Of a stretch of DNA of 64,000 nt, positions 9,919 to 19,883 are shown one piece after another (the stretch's first letter is position 1; every line of letters begins with the position of its first letter). The stretch is from Stutzerimonas stutzeri (GTDB lineage Bacteria; Pseudomonadota; Gammaproteobacteria; Pseudomonadales; Pseudomonadaceae): NCBI GenBank assembly GCA_019056435.1, contig CP077641.1:3968001-4032000 (forward strand). The letters are read 5' to 3'. The notes beneath the pieces are model-generated. The model did not search any database. It was not told the DNA's origin and saw only the letters and a list, made by a program, of their open reading frames with translations. The position numbers and the translations under genes were made by a program.

Positions 9919-12095
9919 ATGCCCCGTCTCCTCTTTCTGCTCCTGCTCTTCCCGCTCCTGGCCATTGGCGAACCCCAGCCGCGAACCGGTCTGGTGCTGT
10001 CTGGCGGCGCCGCGCGCGGCATCGCCCACATCGGTGTGCTGAAAGCCCTCGAAGAACATCACATCCGTATCGATGCCATCGCAGGAACCAGCATGGGCGC
10101 CGTGATCGGTGGCCTCTACGCCGCCGGCTACAGCGTCGAAGCGCTGGAAGAGCTGGCTTTGACGCTGGATTGGGAGCAGGTCCTGTCCGACGATCCGCCA
10201 CGTGAAGACATTCCCTTTCGCCGCAAGCAGGACGACCGCGACTTTCTGGTCAAACGCAAACTGAGTTTTCGCGACGACGGCAGCCTCGGCCTGCCACTCG
10301 GTGTCATCCAGGGCCAGAACCTCGCGCTGCTGCTCGAACGCCTCCTGGTGCATATCAGCGACACACGTGACTTCGACCGTCTGCCAATCCCCTTCCGCGC
10401 CGTTGCGACCGATATCGCCAATGACCAGAAGGTCGTCTTTCGCTCGGGACACCTGCCGCAGGTGATACGAGCAAGCATGTCGATTCCGGCCGTCTTCGCG
10501 CCGGTGGAGGTCGATGGCCGCCTGCTGGTCGATGGCGGAATGGTCGACAACATCCCCATGGACGTGGCGCGCGAGATGGGAGTGGACCGTCTGATCGTCG
10601 TGGACATCGGCTCGCCGCTGGTGCCGCGCGAGCAACTGCTCACCGTGGTGGATGTGCTCAATCAGTCCATTACCATGATGACCCGCCGCAACTCCGAGGA
10701 ACAGCTGGCCACGCTGCGCACCGAGGACCTTCTGGTGCAACCGATGCTCGCCGGGTACGGCTCCACCGATTTCGGCCGCGCCGAGCAATTGATCGATGCC
10801 GGCTACCGCGCCGCGAGCGCACTCGAGGCACGTCTGGCCGATATGCGCAGCCCCAACGCGGGCAATCCGGCGCTGGCGCTTGCCCGCTCGTCCGAGCCCA
10901 AGTCGCCGCTGATCACCGCCGTGCACATCGAGAACGACTCGAAAGTCGGCAATGCCGTGGTCCGCCGCCACATCCGCCAAGCGATAGGCGAACCACTGGA
11001 TTTGCAGCAATTACAAAAGGACATGGGCACCCTGTACGGGCTCGACTACTTCGACCGGGTCGAATACCGGGTGGTACAGGGCACGCTGGGCAATACCCTG
11101 GTCGTCACCACACGTGACAAGCGATCTGGAACCGACTACCTGCGTCTGGGTATCAACCTCTCGGACGATTTTCGTGGTGACAGCGCCTTCAACATCGGTG
11201 CGAGCTATCGGAAGAACGGCATCAACGAGCTCGGGGCCGAATGGCTGACGCGCCTGCAATTGGGAGATCAGCAGGAACTGTTCAGCGAGTTCTACCAGCC
11301 ACTCGATGCCGGTTCGCGCTGGTTCGTCGCGCCGAACGTGATTGCCGAGGCGCGCAATCTGGAAGCACTGCAGGACCATGATCCGATTGCCGAGTATCGG
11401 CTGCAACGCTATGGCTACGCCCTGAACGTGGGCCGTCAGATCGCCAACAACGGCGAGGTGCGCTTCGGTATCGGCCAGAGTTGGGGTGAAGCGGATGTCA
11501 GGATCGGCGACCCGGAGTCGCCCGACTTCAGCTTCCAGGAAGGCTATTACCAGTTGCTCTATTCATTCGACACCCTGGACAACGTCGATTTTCCCCAGGA
11601 AGGCGAAGACATCGGCATAGGGTTGCGCCAGTACGAACCTTCCCTGGGGTCGGACGAGCGCTTCCGGCAATGGGAAATCAACCTGGACAAGGCCTTCAGT
11701 GATGGTGTGAATACACTGATCGTCGGTGGACGCTACGGGCGCACCCTGAACGATGCCGAGGTGGTGACATCCAGCTTCCAACTGGGCGGCGCCCGCCAGC
11801 TCTCCGGGTTCCGTCAGGATGCGCTATCGGGCCAGAACATCAGCCTGGCACGATTGATCTACCTACGCAGGATGACGCCCCGCTCGTTTCTGCCGCTGGA
11901 TTTTCCGCTCTATCTGGGCGCGTCGCTGGAACGCGGACGTGCCTGGAACAACGACAACGAGTACGACAGCGGCCAGATAAACGCCGGCAGCCTGTTCATC
12001 GGCTACCAGACGCCGCTCGGCCCCTCAATTTCAGCTATGGCTTGAATGACGAATCCGAACGCGCCTTGTACATGAATCTCGGACGCAGCTTCTGA
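9919..12095 (+). CDS. plpD: PlpD-type patatin-like phospholipase, type Vd autotransporter (single-base frameshift at 3' end)
   Basis: This outer-membrane self-secreting lipase has a signal peptide (residues 1-17), a patatin domain (about 20-310), a POTRA domain (about 325-400) and a 16-strand-type beta barrel to the C-terminus. The catalytic dyad is Ser58 in GTSMG and Asp205 in DGGMVDN, with an oxyanion motif at GGAARG (29-34). A C is missing from the run at 12021-12024; as written the protein stops 17 residues early with an aberrant tail. With it restored the last strand reads LNFSYGL and the chain ends MNLGRSF, a terminal Phe as expected for BamA-dependent insertion. The repaired length of 725 residues matches P. 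aeruginosa PlpD, which I recall as 728. Confidence 0.93.
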
Positions 12096-12109
12096 GGCGG
12101 TGCCACGAA

Positions 12110-14049
12110 TCAGGCGATTCGCGCCAATAATTCGTTCACCTGCTGGCGCTGCGCCTCGTCACCTTCGCTGGCGAGACTTTCGAGGATCACGCAAGCGCTC
12201 TCGATATGCCCCTGCTGGATATAGGCCACCGCCTGGTTGAGCCGTACCAGATGCTCCGGGTTGGGCTCGAGCTGCTCGATCGCCGGCAGCACCGGCGCCT
12301 GGTAACCCCCGTCGGGTCAAGCAGGGAAGGCAACTCACCGAGCGTAAGGGTTCCATCAAGGTCATCGAGCCAGGAGTCCGAAGCGTCCTTTGCCGGCGCG
12401 ACCTCGGCGGTCTGCCCGAGCGGCTGCTCGTCACGCTCGAAATCGGCCAGCGCGTCGAGGTCCAGCACGAATTCCTCGTCCAGGGGCTGCGCGACGTCCT
12501 GCCGCTCAACCTCGGCGAACGCGGCAGCCATGGCTGGATGGAGTGTCAGCAACTGGTCGAGGTTGGCGGCATGACCACCGGCTTCCCGGTAGGCCGCCGC
12601 CTCGCGACGGTAGCTCTCGACGTCACCGGATTCGGCGAGCAAGCCAAGCAGACGCAGCCGCAGCTCCAGCTGCTCCGGCGCCTTCTCGATCCCGCGAACC
12701 AGAACGTCCAGCGCGTCCTCACGACGCCCATAGGTCAAATAGATATCGGCGGCCTCCAGCACGTCGGTCTCGCTCACCGAGGCGTGAGCCGGCTGTCGAG
12801 GCATTTCCGAGACGGCATGAGCGACCAACGGCGCAGGGGCGCGTGGCGCGGCCACGGCAGTCGCTTCGCGCGGCTCGGCTTCGGGCTTGGCCTTTCTGCG
12901 ACGGCCATAGACAAGCCCGACCAGCCCAACCACCACCGCTAGCCCTCCCAACGGCAGCATCCACTCACGCCACCATGAGTCGTGGTCCATGACTGTCGCC
13001 GGTAGGCTCGGCTGGCTGGACTCCATCGCTGGCGCCGATTCGACGGGCCGGGCGAGAACGGTAGCCGGTGCAATGGCCTGGTCGCTCGATGCTGCCGCGC
13101 TGTCCCGCTCGGCCAGCCTGGCCGTGACCGCTTCCAGCTGTGAATGCATGTCCGCCAGCATCTGTCTCAGTTGCTCGTTTTCCTCGCGACTGGCGGCCAA
13201 CTCTTCGAACAGCTGTTGCCGCAGGGTTGCGACCTGATCGTCAACGGCCGCCGGCTCGCTCGACGTCGGCGTTGGCGTTGGCAACGGCTGGGGCTGAGGC
13301 TCGACGGTGACGGCTTCGGCCATCGGTGCCGGAACCGAAGCCGCGCCCGCCAGATAGTCTGGCAGCACCAGACGGGCCCCGACCATCAGCCGCCCCGCAT
13401 CACCGCCAGCAAAAGCACCGGGGTTGAGCGCGAGGATGTCTTGCATCAGCCGTGACTGCCCTACCGCTCCATTGCGCGAGGCCAGCGCGCCGGCAATGCT
13501 CCAAAGGCTTTCGCCGGGGCCGACCTGATGACGATTGCCAGCGGTTGCGGCTGGCAGGTTCGGGGCCGGCAAAATCGGCGAAGCTTCGGGGCGAACCGGT
13601 GCGCTCGGACGAGGCATGACCGTGGCGATGGGCGCCACCTGGGCTGGCACTGTCGGTAACGGATCGAGCAGAACGGTGTATTCACGCAGCATCCGACTCG
13701 TCGTGCGGGTAACCTCCACGACGAAATTGAGATAGGGCTCGCGAACGGGCTTGTCCGAGTAGACCTGGATGCGGCTGCCGCGAGCATCGATCACCGGGAC
13801 GAAGCGCAGGTCCTGAAGAAAGGCAAGACGGTCCACGCCGATGCGCTGGAAATCGTCGGGCGAAGCCAGCATGACGCGAATGTCCTCGACGCCAAGGTTG
13901 CCGGCGTCGATCAATCGAATCTCAGCGCTCAATGGTTGATTCAAGGCCGAGTGCAGCGTGATCTCGCCCATGCCGAGCGCTGAGGCCATACCGGAATAAA
14001 TCAGTGAACCGGAGGCCACTGACCACAATACGCGACGACTTAATGCCAT
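12110..14049 (-). CDS. FimV-like LysM membrane protein, convergent with plpD (single-base frameshift)
   Basis: This is a paralogue or relative of the polar hub protein FimV. It has a signal peptide and the FimV N-terminal domain (ALGMGEITLHSALNQPL, residues about 24-130), a LysM peptidoglycan-binding domain (about 174-230), a coiled coil (about 271-316), one membrane helix (about 364-381) and a cytoplasmic TPR-like FimV C-terminal region. It is shorter (646 residues) than true FimV. A C missing from the run at 12306-12310 separates the last 60 residues; restored, LDPTGGYQAPVLPAIEQLEP is continuous. The start at 14049 has GGGAG upstream and gives a proper signal peptide. The pairing with plpD and MarR matches the gene order I recall at PA3339-PA3341. 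Confidence 0.87.
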
Positions 14050-14252
14050 GTGGCCTCTCCCGTGAGTGGGCACTCGACGCGAAGAGGTCGCCGGCCCGCC
14101 AGATGTTCATAGCTTGTGACGCAGTTATCGTCACAGCCCTGAAAAGCTTTATACAGGCTGTCGGGTTCTGTTGTAAGGCATTTTGATATCACTCGGCGAT
14201 TTGTTGACCAGTGGCGGGATGACCGGTCTCACCGTGAACAGTGTAGTCGTCG

Positions 14253-14684
14253 CTAACGCTTGACCAAGTTCGCCAGGATGCGTGCATGCACCTGCTGGCA
14301 TTTGCGCAGGTCCTCCTCGTCGATGCCGTCGAACAGCTCCTGACGGACCTGAGTGGAGATCGCTTCGATCTTCTCGATCAAGGGTCGTGCCGGAGCGCCC
14401 AGGGTAATCAGCTTCGCCCGCCGGTCGTCCGGTGCCGCCTTGCGATGGACCAACCCCTGGGCCTCCAGGCTATCGAGCAAGCGAGCCAGGGTCGGGCCCT
14501 CTACCGCCACGCTCTGCGCCAGCTCCCGTTGAGTTGGCTCGTGATCGAACCGAGCCAGGTGCAGCAACACCAGCCAACGAGCCTGGGACAAGCCGAGGTC
14601 GGCCAGCCGGCGATCGAGCTCCGCGCGCCAGCCACGCGACAATTGCGCCAGCTGCATGGCGAAGCGGTGTTGATCGGGGTACAT
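14253..14684 (-). CDS. MarR/SlyA-family transcriptional regulator
   Basis: This is a 143-residue dimeric winged-helix regulator. The recognition region is about residues 45-95 (TQRELAQSVAVEGPTLARLLDSLEAQGLVHR, then the wing with DDRRAKLITL). MarR proteins usually repress themselves and a neighbouring efflux or stress gene until a small aromatic ligand binds. A short perfect palindrome overlaps its promoter region (see the separate entry), which fits autoregulation. The ligand and target are not evident. Confidence 0.88.
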   Translation of the reverse strand: MYPDQHRFAMQLAQLSRGWRAELDRRLADLGLSQARWLVLLHLARFDHEPTQRELAQSVAVEGPTLARLLDSLEAQGLVHRKAAPDDRRAKLITLGAPARPLIEKIEAISTQVRQELFDGIDEEDLRKCQQVHARILANLVKR

Positions 14685-14711
14685 GGGAGGGTGATCCTGG
14701 AAAACCTAATT

Positions 14712-14725
14712 ATTAGTGAGCTAAT
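14712..14725. promoter_or_regulatory. Candidate MarR operator (ATTAG-N4-CTAAT)
   Basis: A dyad with two perfect 5-base arms and a 4-base spacer lies 28 bases upstream of the MarR start codon in a locally AT-rich stretch. Size, symmetry and location fit a MarR-family autoregulatory operator covering the -10 region. Confidence 0.5.
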
Positions 14726-14836
14726 CACAGCAGCAAAATGCTGGCAAGGCTACCAAAGACCGAGAGCGTTACGCCGCATTGCCGCCTGTGCGTGTTAGCG
14801 AATGCCGCCCCCTCGCGCAACGGTAATTTGCTGCGG

Positions 14837-16960
14837 CTATAACTCGAACTCGGCCTCTAGCGCGGCGCGTACGCAAAACAGGACGGGCTCCGACACACGT
14901 CCGGCGAAGAGTTCGGCCACTGCCGCCACCGGTGGCAGCTCGCCTTCGCCGTCGAGAAAGGCTTCCTGAATTTCCATCAGGAGCGCTTCCGGTATGTCCA
15001 GCGCCTGTTCGAGACTCAGCTGCTGTTGACCGATTGCCTCGGCCAGCAACGCATAGACGTTCTTTTCGCTGCAGTCGAGTTGCCGGGCGATCTGCGCAGG
15101 CGTCATGCCGGCCCGCGCCAGGGTGATCAACTCGTGCCGAATATCGACCGGCGAACCGCCCACCGCCGCGGTGCCTTGCAGGACCTCAAGGAATGCCTGA
15201 CCGTACCGGTCGAGCTTGCGCGCGCCGACGCCGCTGATACGTCCCATGTCGCTCAACGTTCGCGGTTGGCTGCGGAGCATCTCGAGCAAGGTGGCATCCG
15301 GGAAAATGACGTATGGCGGGACGCTGTGCTCCTCGGCCAACTTTCGGCGCAGAGCGCGCAGTGCCTCCCAGGTTTCGCGTTCGTCGTCCCGAACCAGCTG
15401 GCTGGCCGCGCTGGCGGTCGTCTTTGTCGTCTTGGTCGGTTGCTCACGACGCAGTTCCAGCGAGGCCTCGCCGCGCAGCAACGCACGACAGCTGTCGTTC
15501 AGCCGCAGCCCGCCGTAACCTTCCAGATCCACGTCGGCGAGCCCTCTGGCCACCAACTGACGGTACAGCGAACGCCATTCGCCTTCCGAGAACGACTTGC
15601 CCAGGCCAAACACCGACAGGTGTTGGTGCCCAAGGCTGCGAATCTTTTCGTTGTCACGTCCCAGCAGGATGTCGACGAGGTGACCCACACCGTAGCGCTG
15701 ACCGCTACGATAGATCGCCGACAGCGCCTGGCGCGCCGGCTCGGTCGCATCCCAGGTCTGCACACCATCGACACAGTTGTCGCAGTGCTCGCAGGGCTCG
15801 GCGAGATGTTCATCGAAGTAGCCCAACAGAACCTGGCGGCGACAGCGGGTTTCCTCGCACAGCGCCAGCATGGCATCGAGTTTGTGTTGCTCGATACGCT
15901 TGTGGCGCTCGTCGCCCTCGGAGTTATTGAGCATCTGCTTGAGGAAGATCACGTCCTGCAGCCCGTACGCCATCCAGGCGTCAGCCGGCAGCCCGTCGCG
16001 CCCCGCCCGCCCGGTTTCCTGGTAATAGGCTTCGAGCGACTTGGGCAAGTCGAGGTGCGCAACGAAGCGCACGTTGGGTTTGTCGATGCCCATGCCGAAT
16101 GCGATGGTGGCGACCATGATCAAGCCTTCCTCGTTGAGGAAACGCTTCTGATGGAAAGCTCTCAGCTCGTTCGAGAGTCCGGCGTGATATGGCAGCGCCG
16201 GGAACCCTTGCTCCGTCAGAAAGGCAGCCATGTCGTCGACTTTCTTGCGCGACATGCAGTAGAGGATACCGGCATCGCCTTTTCGCTCGGACAGAAAGGC
16301 CAGCAGCTGCTTGCGCGGCTGTTCTTTCGGAACGATGCGATAAAAGATGTTCGGCCGATCGAAGCTGGAGAGGAATCGCTCGGCATTTTCCAGGTGCAAT
16401 CGCTGGACGATCTCCTCGCGGGTCCGCTTGTCAGCGGTCGCGGTGAGCGCCAGCCGCGGCACGTGCGGAAAATATTCGGCCAACTGCCCGAGCTGCAGAT
16501 ACTCGGGTCGGAAATCATGTCCCCATTGGGACACGCAATGCGCTTCGTCGATAGCGAACAGGCCGATCGGCAATCGCTGCAGAAAGGCCAGCATGCGTGG
16601 CTGCACCAGCCGTTCGGGTGCGAGGTACAGGAGCTTGATTTCCTGGCGGAGCAAGCGCTCGGCGATGTCACGCTGCTGTTCCGGGCTCAGCGTCGAGTTC
16701 AACGCCACCGCCGACACACCCAGTTCGTCGAGCGTGGCGACCTGATCATCCATCAGCGCGATCAGCGGCGACACCACCACGGCCAGGCCATCGCGTAACA
16801 GCGCTGGGACCTGATAGCACAACGACTTCCCGCCCCCGGTAGGCATGAGCACAAGCGCATCGCCGCCACTGGCCACCCGCTCGATGATCGCGCCCTGGTT
16901 GCCGCGAAACGCGTCGTAGCCAAATACATCTTTGAGAATGCGCTGTGCCTGGTCGAGCAT
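14837..16960 (-). CDS. recQ: ATP-dependent DNA helicase RecQ
   Basis: This 3'-5' DNA helicase takes part in recombination and replication-fork repair. Helicase motif I is MPTGGGKS (residues about 39-46), motif II is DEAH (138-141) followed by CVSQWGHDF (the aromatic-rich loop), and motif VI contains [10 protein letters not shown]. The RecQ-Ct zinc site is [12 protein letters not shown] with CEHCDNC, and an HRDC domain lies near residues 520-600. A further C-terminal segment of about 95 residues contains a helix-turn-helix-like stretch ([21 protein letters not shown]). The start at 16960 has GGAG upstream and gives the canonical N-terminus; extending to 17095 adds an unlikely 45 residues. Confidence 0.96.
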   Translation of the reverse strand: MLDQAQRILKDVFGYDAFRGNQGAIIERVASGGDALVLMPTGGGKSLCYQVPALLRDGLAVVVSPLIALMDDQVATLDELGVSAVALNSTLSPEQQRDIAERLLRQEIKLLYLAPERLVQPRMLAFLQRLPIGLFAIDEAHCVSQWGHDFRPEYLQLGQLAEYFPHVPRLALTATADKRTREEIVQRLHLENAERFLSSFDRPNIFYRIVPKEQPRKQLLAFLSERKGDAGILYCMSRKKVDDMAAFLTEQGFPALPYHAGLSNELRAFHQKRFLNEEGLIMVATIAFGMGIDKPNVRFVAHLDLPKSLEAYYQETGRAGRDGLPADAWMAYGLQDVIFLKQMLNNSEGDERHKRIEQHKLDAMLALCEETRCRRQVLLGYFDEHLAEPCEHCDNCVDGVQTWDATEPARQALSAIYRSGQRYGVGHLVDILLGRDNEKIRSLGHQHLSVFGLGKSFSEGEWRSLYRQLVARGLADVDLEGYGGLRLNDSCRALLRGEASLELRREQPTKTTKTTASAASQLVRDDERETWEALRALRRKLAEEHSVPPYVIFPDATLLEMLRSQPRTLSDMGRISGVGARKLDRYGQAFLEVLQGTAAVGGSPVDIRHELITLARAGMTPAQIARQLDCSEKNVYALLAEAIGQQQLSLEQALDIPEALLMEIQEAFLDGEGELPPVAAVAELFAGRVSEPVLFCVRAALEAEFEL

Positions 16961-17184
16961 GCCGGTCTCCGAAACAAGACGCGCGAGTATACGCCAGCAA
17001 GCCAGTCGAATCAGGACCAGACAGGACGCAAGCCCGTTCGGCGGTGGAACTCCGCGGGCTTTTGCGCCTCTGTGCATGTCAGGAGCTGCAACCAATAGAT
17101 GACCCGACGGCCGCGTCGGCGCGGTAGCCGGGGACCTGCGGCTCGTCTAGAATCAGTCCTGTTTTCCATCCAAGGTAGCCATCG

Positions 17185-17773
17185 ATGTCTTTTTGCCGAG
17201 CAACTCGCCCGCCTGCAAGTGTTTCTGGATGCAGACGACCTGCATGAAGAAGCGCTCGATTACATCGCTGCGCACGGCTACCTGACAGCCTTGTGCATCT
17301 GTTCCGAAGAAGTGCCTGAGCGCGAATGGATCGACGCGCTGTTCGCTGAGCCGCCCAAATATGCCGACGACACCGAGCGCGAAGCGATCGAGGCGACGCT
17401 GGTCCAGCTGAAGGCGCACATCGGCCGTCAACTGGCCAGTGACGAGGACATGGAGCTGCCCTGTGAACTCGATATGGGCGACGACCCGGACGAATCCGAC
17501 CTGCGCGGATGGTGCATCGGCTTCATGGAGGGCGTATTCATGCGTGAGGCGGTCTGGTTCGAGGAGGCCGAGGAGGAAGTCAGCGAGCTGCTGCTGCCGA
17601 TCATGGTCGGCTCGGGCCTGTTCGATGAGCAACCGGAGTTCAGCGATATCGCAGCCGACCCAAATCTCGTGGACGAGATGGTCTCGCAGATTCCCGAGAT
17701 CCTTACCGCGCTCTATCTGATCTGTCACGCTCCTGAAGAAAAACCCGCACTGCTCAAGCCGCGGCGCCACTGA
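17185..17773 (+). CDS. YecA/UPF0149-family protein (frameshift at the start)
   Basis: This is an acidic cytoplasmic protein of unknown function, recognised by AAHGYLTALCICSE, the acidic middle, and DESDLRGWCIGFMEGVFMRE. The body is in one open frame, but no credible start codon exists in that frame. The ATG at 17185 would give MSFAEQLARLQVFLDADDL if the run of five T at 17190-17194 were four, so I infer a one-base insertion and a 195-residue protein. AAGG precedes this ATG. It is divergent from recQ; a TAGAAT at 17148-17153 may be its -10 element. The last dozen residues lack the C-terminal SEC-C zinc motif seen in some relatives. Confidence 0.8.
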
Positions 17774-17804
17774 CGGCGAGATCGCCTCCTTGGCCCCTCG
17801 CGAT

Positions 17805-18191
17805 ATGCCCCTGTATCGCAACCCGCTCTTACGGTACGCCTTGCTGGGAGTGGGTTGGCTGAGCGTAGCGCTTGGCGTGGTTGGCATCTTCCTTCCCGTG
17901 CTACCGACCACACCCTTCTTGCTTCTGGCGGCGGCCTGTTTCGCCCGCAGTTCTCGACGCTTCTACGACTGGCTCGTATCGCACCCTCGCCTTGGCCCCT
18001 GGTTCCGTGACTACCTCGAAGGCAACGGTATTCCACTGAAAGGCAAGGTATACGCGATCAGCCTGATGTGGATCAGCATCGGTGTGTCCTGCTGGCTGGT
18101 GCCGATGGTCTGGGCCCGGATCGGCATGCTGACCAGCGCGACCCTGGTGACGCTCTACATCCTGCGTCTGAAAACCTTGCCCAGCCGCTGA
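17805..18191 (+). CDS. DUF454 (YbaN-family) inner-membrane protein
   Basis: This is a 128-residue membrane protein of unknown function. The family pattern GVVGIFLPVLPTTPFLLLAAACFARSS in the N-terminal hairpin is clear, followed by a cytoplasmic loop (LGPWFRDYLEGNGIP) and a second pair of helices. ATG at 17805 was chosen as the usual N-terminus MPLYRNP; a TTG at 17790 is in frame but less likely. It starts 32 bp after yecA in the same direction. Confidence 0.85.
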   Translation: MPLYRNPLLRYALLGVGWLSVALGVVGIFLPVLPTTPFLLLAAACFARSSRRFYDWLVSHPRLGPWFRDYLEGNGIPLKGKVYAISLMWISIGVSCWLVPMVWARIGMLTSATLVTLYILRLKTLPSR

Positions 18192-18200
18192 GCGTTCCGC

Positions 18201-18779
18201 TCATGCCGGGTAGTTGCGCCGGTAGATGTCTGCACCCATCGCCTGAATCTGGCTGTCGATCAGCGCCTCGAACGGTCTGAGCAGCGCGTCGAAACGCCCC
18301 TCGCCTTCGAGCATACTCAACGCTGTGACGATGGACTCCAGGGTCGACAATGCCCCCGGCATCGGCGCCTTGCGCAACCGATAGCGTGATACCAGATCCG
18401 GCGGCAACGCGACCCTCGGCAAGCGGGCAATCTGTGGATTGAGGTACAGGAGCTTGCGCGCCTTACGCCAGGTCCCGTCGGGCACGACCAAGGTCAGCGG
18501 GCGTGACGACCCGGCAAACGATGCAACCGGCAACGCCTCGTCGCCGGGGAAGAGCAGCACGCTATCCTGCAAGTCGGGCAGCGTATCGAAGCGCTCCCCT
18601 ACCAGCAGATCAGCATTGCGCAACCCCAGCGCCGCCAGCCGCGCGGTATTCAAGGCGTGATTCACCTCGCTGGGGTGTTGCAGGATGAGTACCCGGGTAC
18701 GGCTATCCAGCGACGGGATCAGTGGGCAGAGGCAGTGACTGTCGGGGCGCAGACAACGCGCGCATTGCGAACGGGACAT
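18201..18779 (-). CDS. DTW-domain tRNA-uridine aminocarboxypropyltransferase (TapT/YfiP type)
   Basis: This enzyme is expected to transfer the 3-amino-3-carboxypropyl group of SAM to uridine-47 of tRNAs (acp3U). The N-terminal zinc site is CARC-x6-CLC, and the DTW motif region appears as VPDGTWRKARKLL with the conserved Asp and Trp. SRYRLRKAP and STLESI follow as in the family. It is 192 residues from the start at 18779, which has AGGAG upstream; a longer reading to 18890 lacks support. It is convergent with the DUF454 gene, leaving a nine-base gap. Confidence 0.88.
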   Translation of the reverse strand: MSRSQCARCLRPDSHCLCPLIPSLDSRTRVLILQHPSEVNHALNTARLAALGLRNADLLVGERFDTLPDLQDSVLLFPGDEALPVASFAGSSRPLTLVVPDGTWRKARKLLYLNPQIARLPRVALPPDLVSRYRLRKAPMPGALSTLESIVTALSMLEGEGRFDALLRPFEALIDSQIQAMGADIYRRNYPA

Positions 18780-18872
18780 GAGAGCTCCTGGCGGGGGCAG
18801 AAGTCTGACATAACCGGCAGCTCGCGGCGTACCGGCTATGCTGGAGCGACCGCCACCACCAGGACTCGCCCC

Positions 18873-19547
18873 ATGCTCACCTTGCACCACTTGGAAAACT
18901 CCCGCTCACACCGCGTCCTCTGGCTGCTCGAAGAACTCGAATTGCCTTATGAAATCAAACGCTACGCACGCGACACCCAGACCCTGCTGGCACCGGACGA
19001 ACTCAAGGCGATCCACCCGCTCGGCAAGGCCCCTATCCTTTGTGACGAGGCTGCGTGTCTGGCGGAGTCCGGCGCTATCCTCGAGTATCTGGCCGAGCGC
19101 TATGCGCAAGGGCCCTTGGCATTGCCGAAACCGGGAACGCCCGAGCACCTGAAGCTACGTTACTGGATGCATTACGCGGAGGGCTCCGCCATGCCGCCGT
19201 TGCTGCTACGGCTGGTTTTCGACCGCGTCGCCCGGGGGCCCATGCCGTTTTTTATCCGGCCCGTCGCCCGTGCGATCGCCAACGGCGCCAACAAGGCGTT
19301 CATCGGCCCGCAGCTCAACCTGCACCTCGATTACATGGAAAGCGAACTGAGCAAGACGGAGTGGTTCGCGGGCCAGACGTTCACCATCGCCGATATCCAG
19401 ATGAGTTTTCCGCTGGAAGCCGCCGAAGCACGGGCCGGGCTTGACGGCAGCCGGCCTCGACTGATGGATTTTCTGCGCCGCATACGCGAACGGCCCGCTT
19501 ATCAGCGAGCCGTGCAGCGCGGTGGACCAGTAATGAGCGGACGGTGA
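18873..19547 (+). CDS. Glutathione S-transferase
   Basis: This is a 224-residue cytosolic GST with an N-terminal thioredoxin-like domain (MLTLHHLENSRSHRVLWLLEELELPYE, glutathione site ESGAILEYLAE near residues 65-75) and an all-helical C-terminal domain including TFTIADIQMSFPLE. The active-site residue is likely a Ser in HLENSRS, as in bacterial GSTs with the SRSHRVLW motif. The substrate cannot be predicted. It is divergent from the DTW gene. Confidence 0.88.
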   Translation: MLTLHHLENSRSHRVLWLLEELELPYEIKRYARDTQTLLAPDELKAIHPLGKAPILCDEAACLAESGAILEYLAERYAQGPLALPKPGTPEHLKLRYWMHYAEGSAMPPLLLRLVFDRVARGPMPFFIRPVARAIANGANKAFIGPQLNLHLDYMESELSKTEWFAGQTFTIADIQMSFPLEAAEARAGLDGSRPRLMDFLRRIRERPAYQRAVQRGGPVMSGR

Positions 19548-19568
19548 ACCCGCCGCTCCGAGCGTGAA

Positions 19569-19694
19569 TCAGCGGCGCGAACGCATCGTCTTGTCGCGCG
19601 GCGCCTCTACCCGAATGGGTTGGGGACGGGGCGGTTCGATGAAGCCAAGCGCCACTGCCAGATTCCAGCACACACTGTTGAGCCATGCTTTCAT
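19569..19694 (-). CDS. Small hypothetical protein, 41 residues
   Basis: The frame encodes a 41-residue peptide with a hydrophobic N-terminal half (MKAWLNSVCWNLAVALGFIE) and a basic, proline-rich C-terminal half ending in RSRR. The start is preceded by AGGAGG with good spacing, the best ribosome binding site in this stretch, which is the main reason to call it. It may be a single-pass membrane-associated peptide. It sits alone between GST and aceK. I do not recognise a function. Confidence 0.6.
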   Translation of the reverse strand: MKAWLNSVCWNLAVALGFIEPPRPQPIRVEAPRDKTMRSRR

Positions 19695-19883
19695 GGACGA
19701 ACCCTCCTGCTTGATAACGGGTCTTGGTGGAGCCATCGGGCTTCGAGCGCAGCATAACCCAAGAAATGCACCCCCGCTTGAGACAGCTGTTGCAACATGT
19801 TCAGGCGATCGTGCCGTTCATCCGGCTCTAATAACTGCGACCCGGTTCGGCCGCAGGCGTTCCGCCGGGCGCCGAGTCGAACC

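Noticed and set aside
15026..16798. A 590-codon open frame antisense to recQ
   Set aside because: It mirrors recQ codon positions and has no family motif or ribosome binding site.
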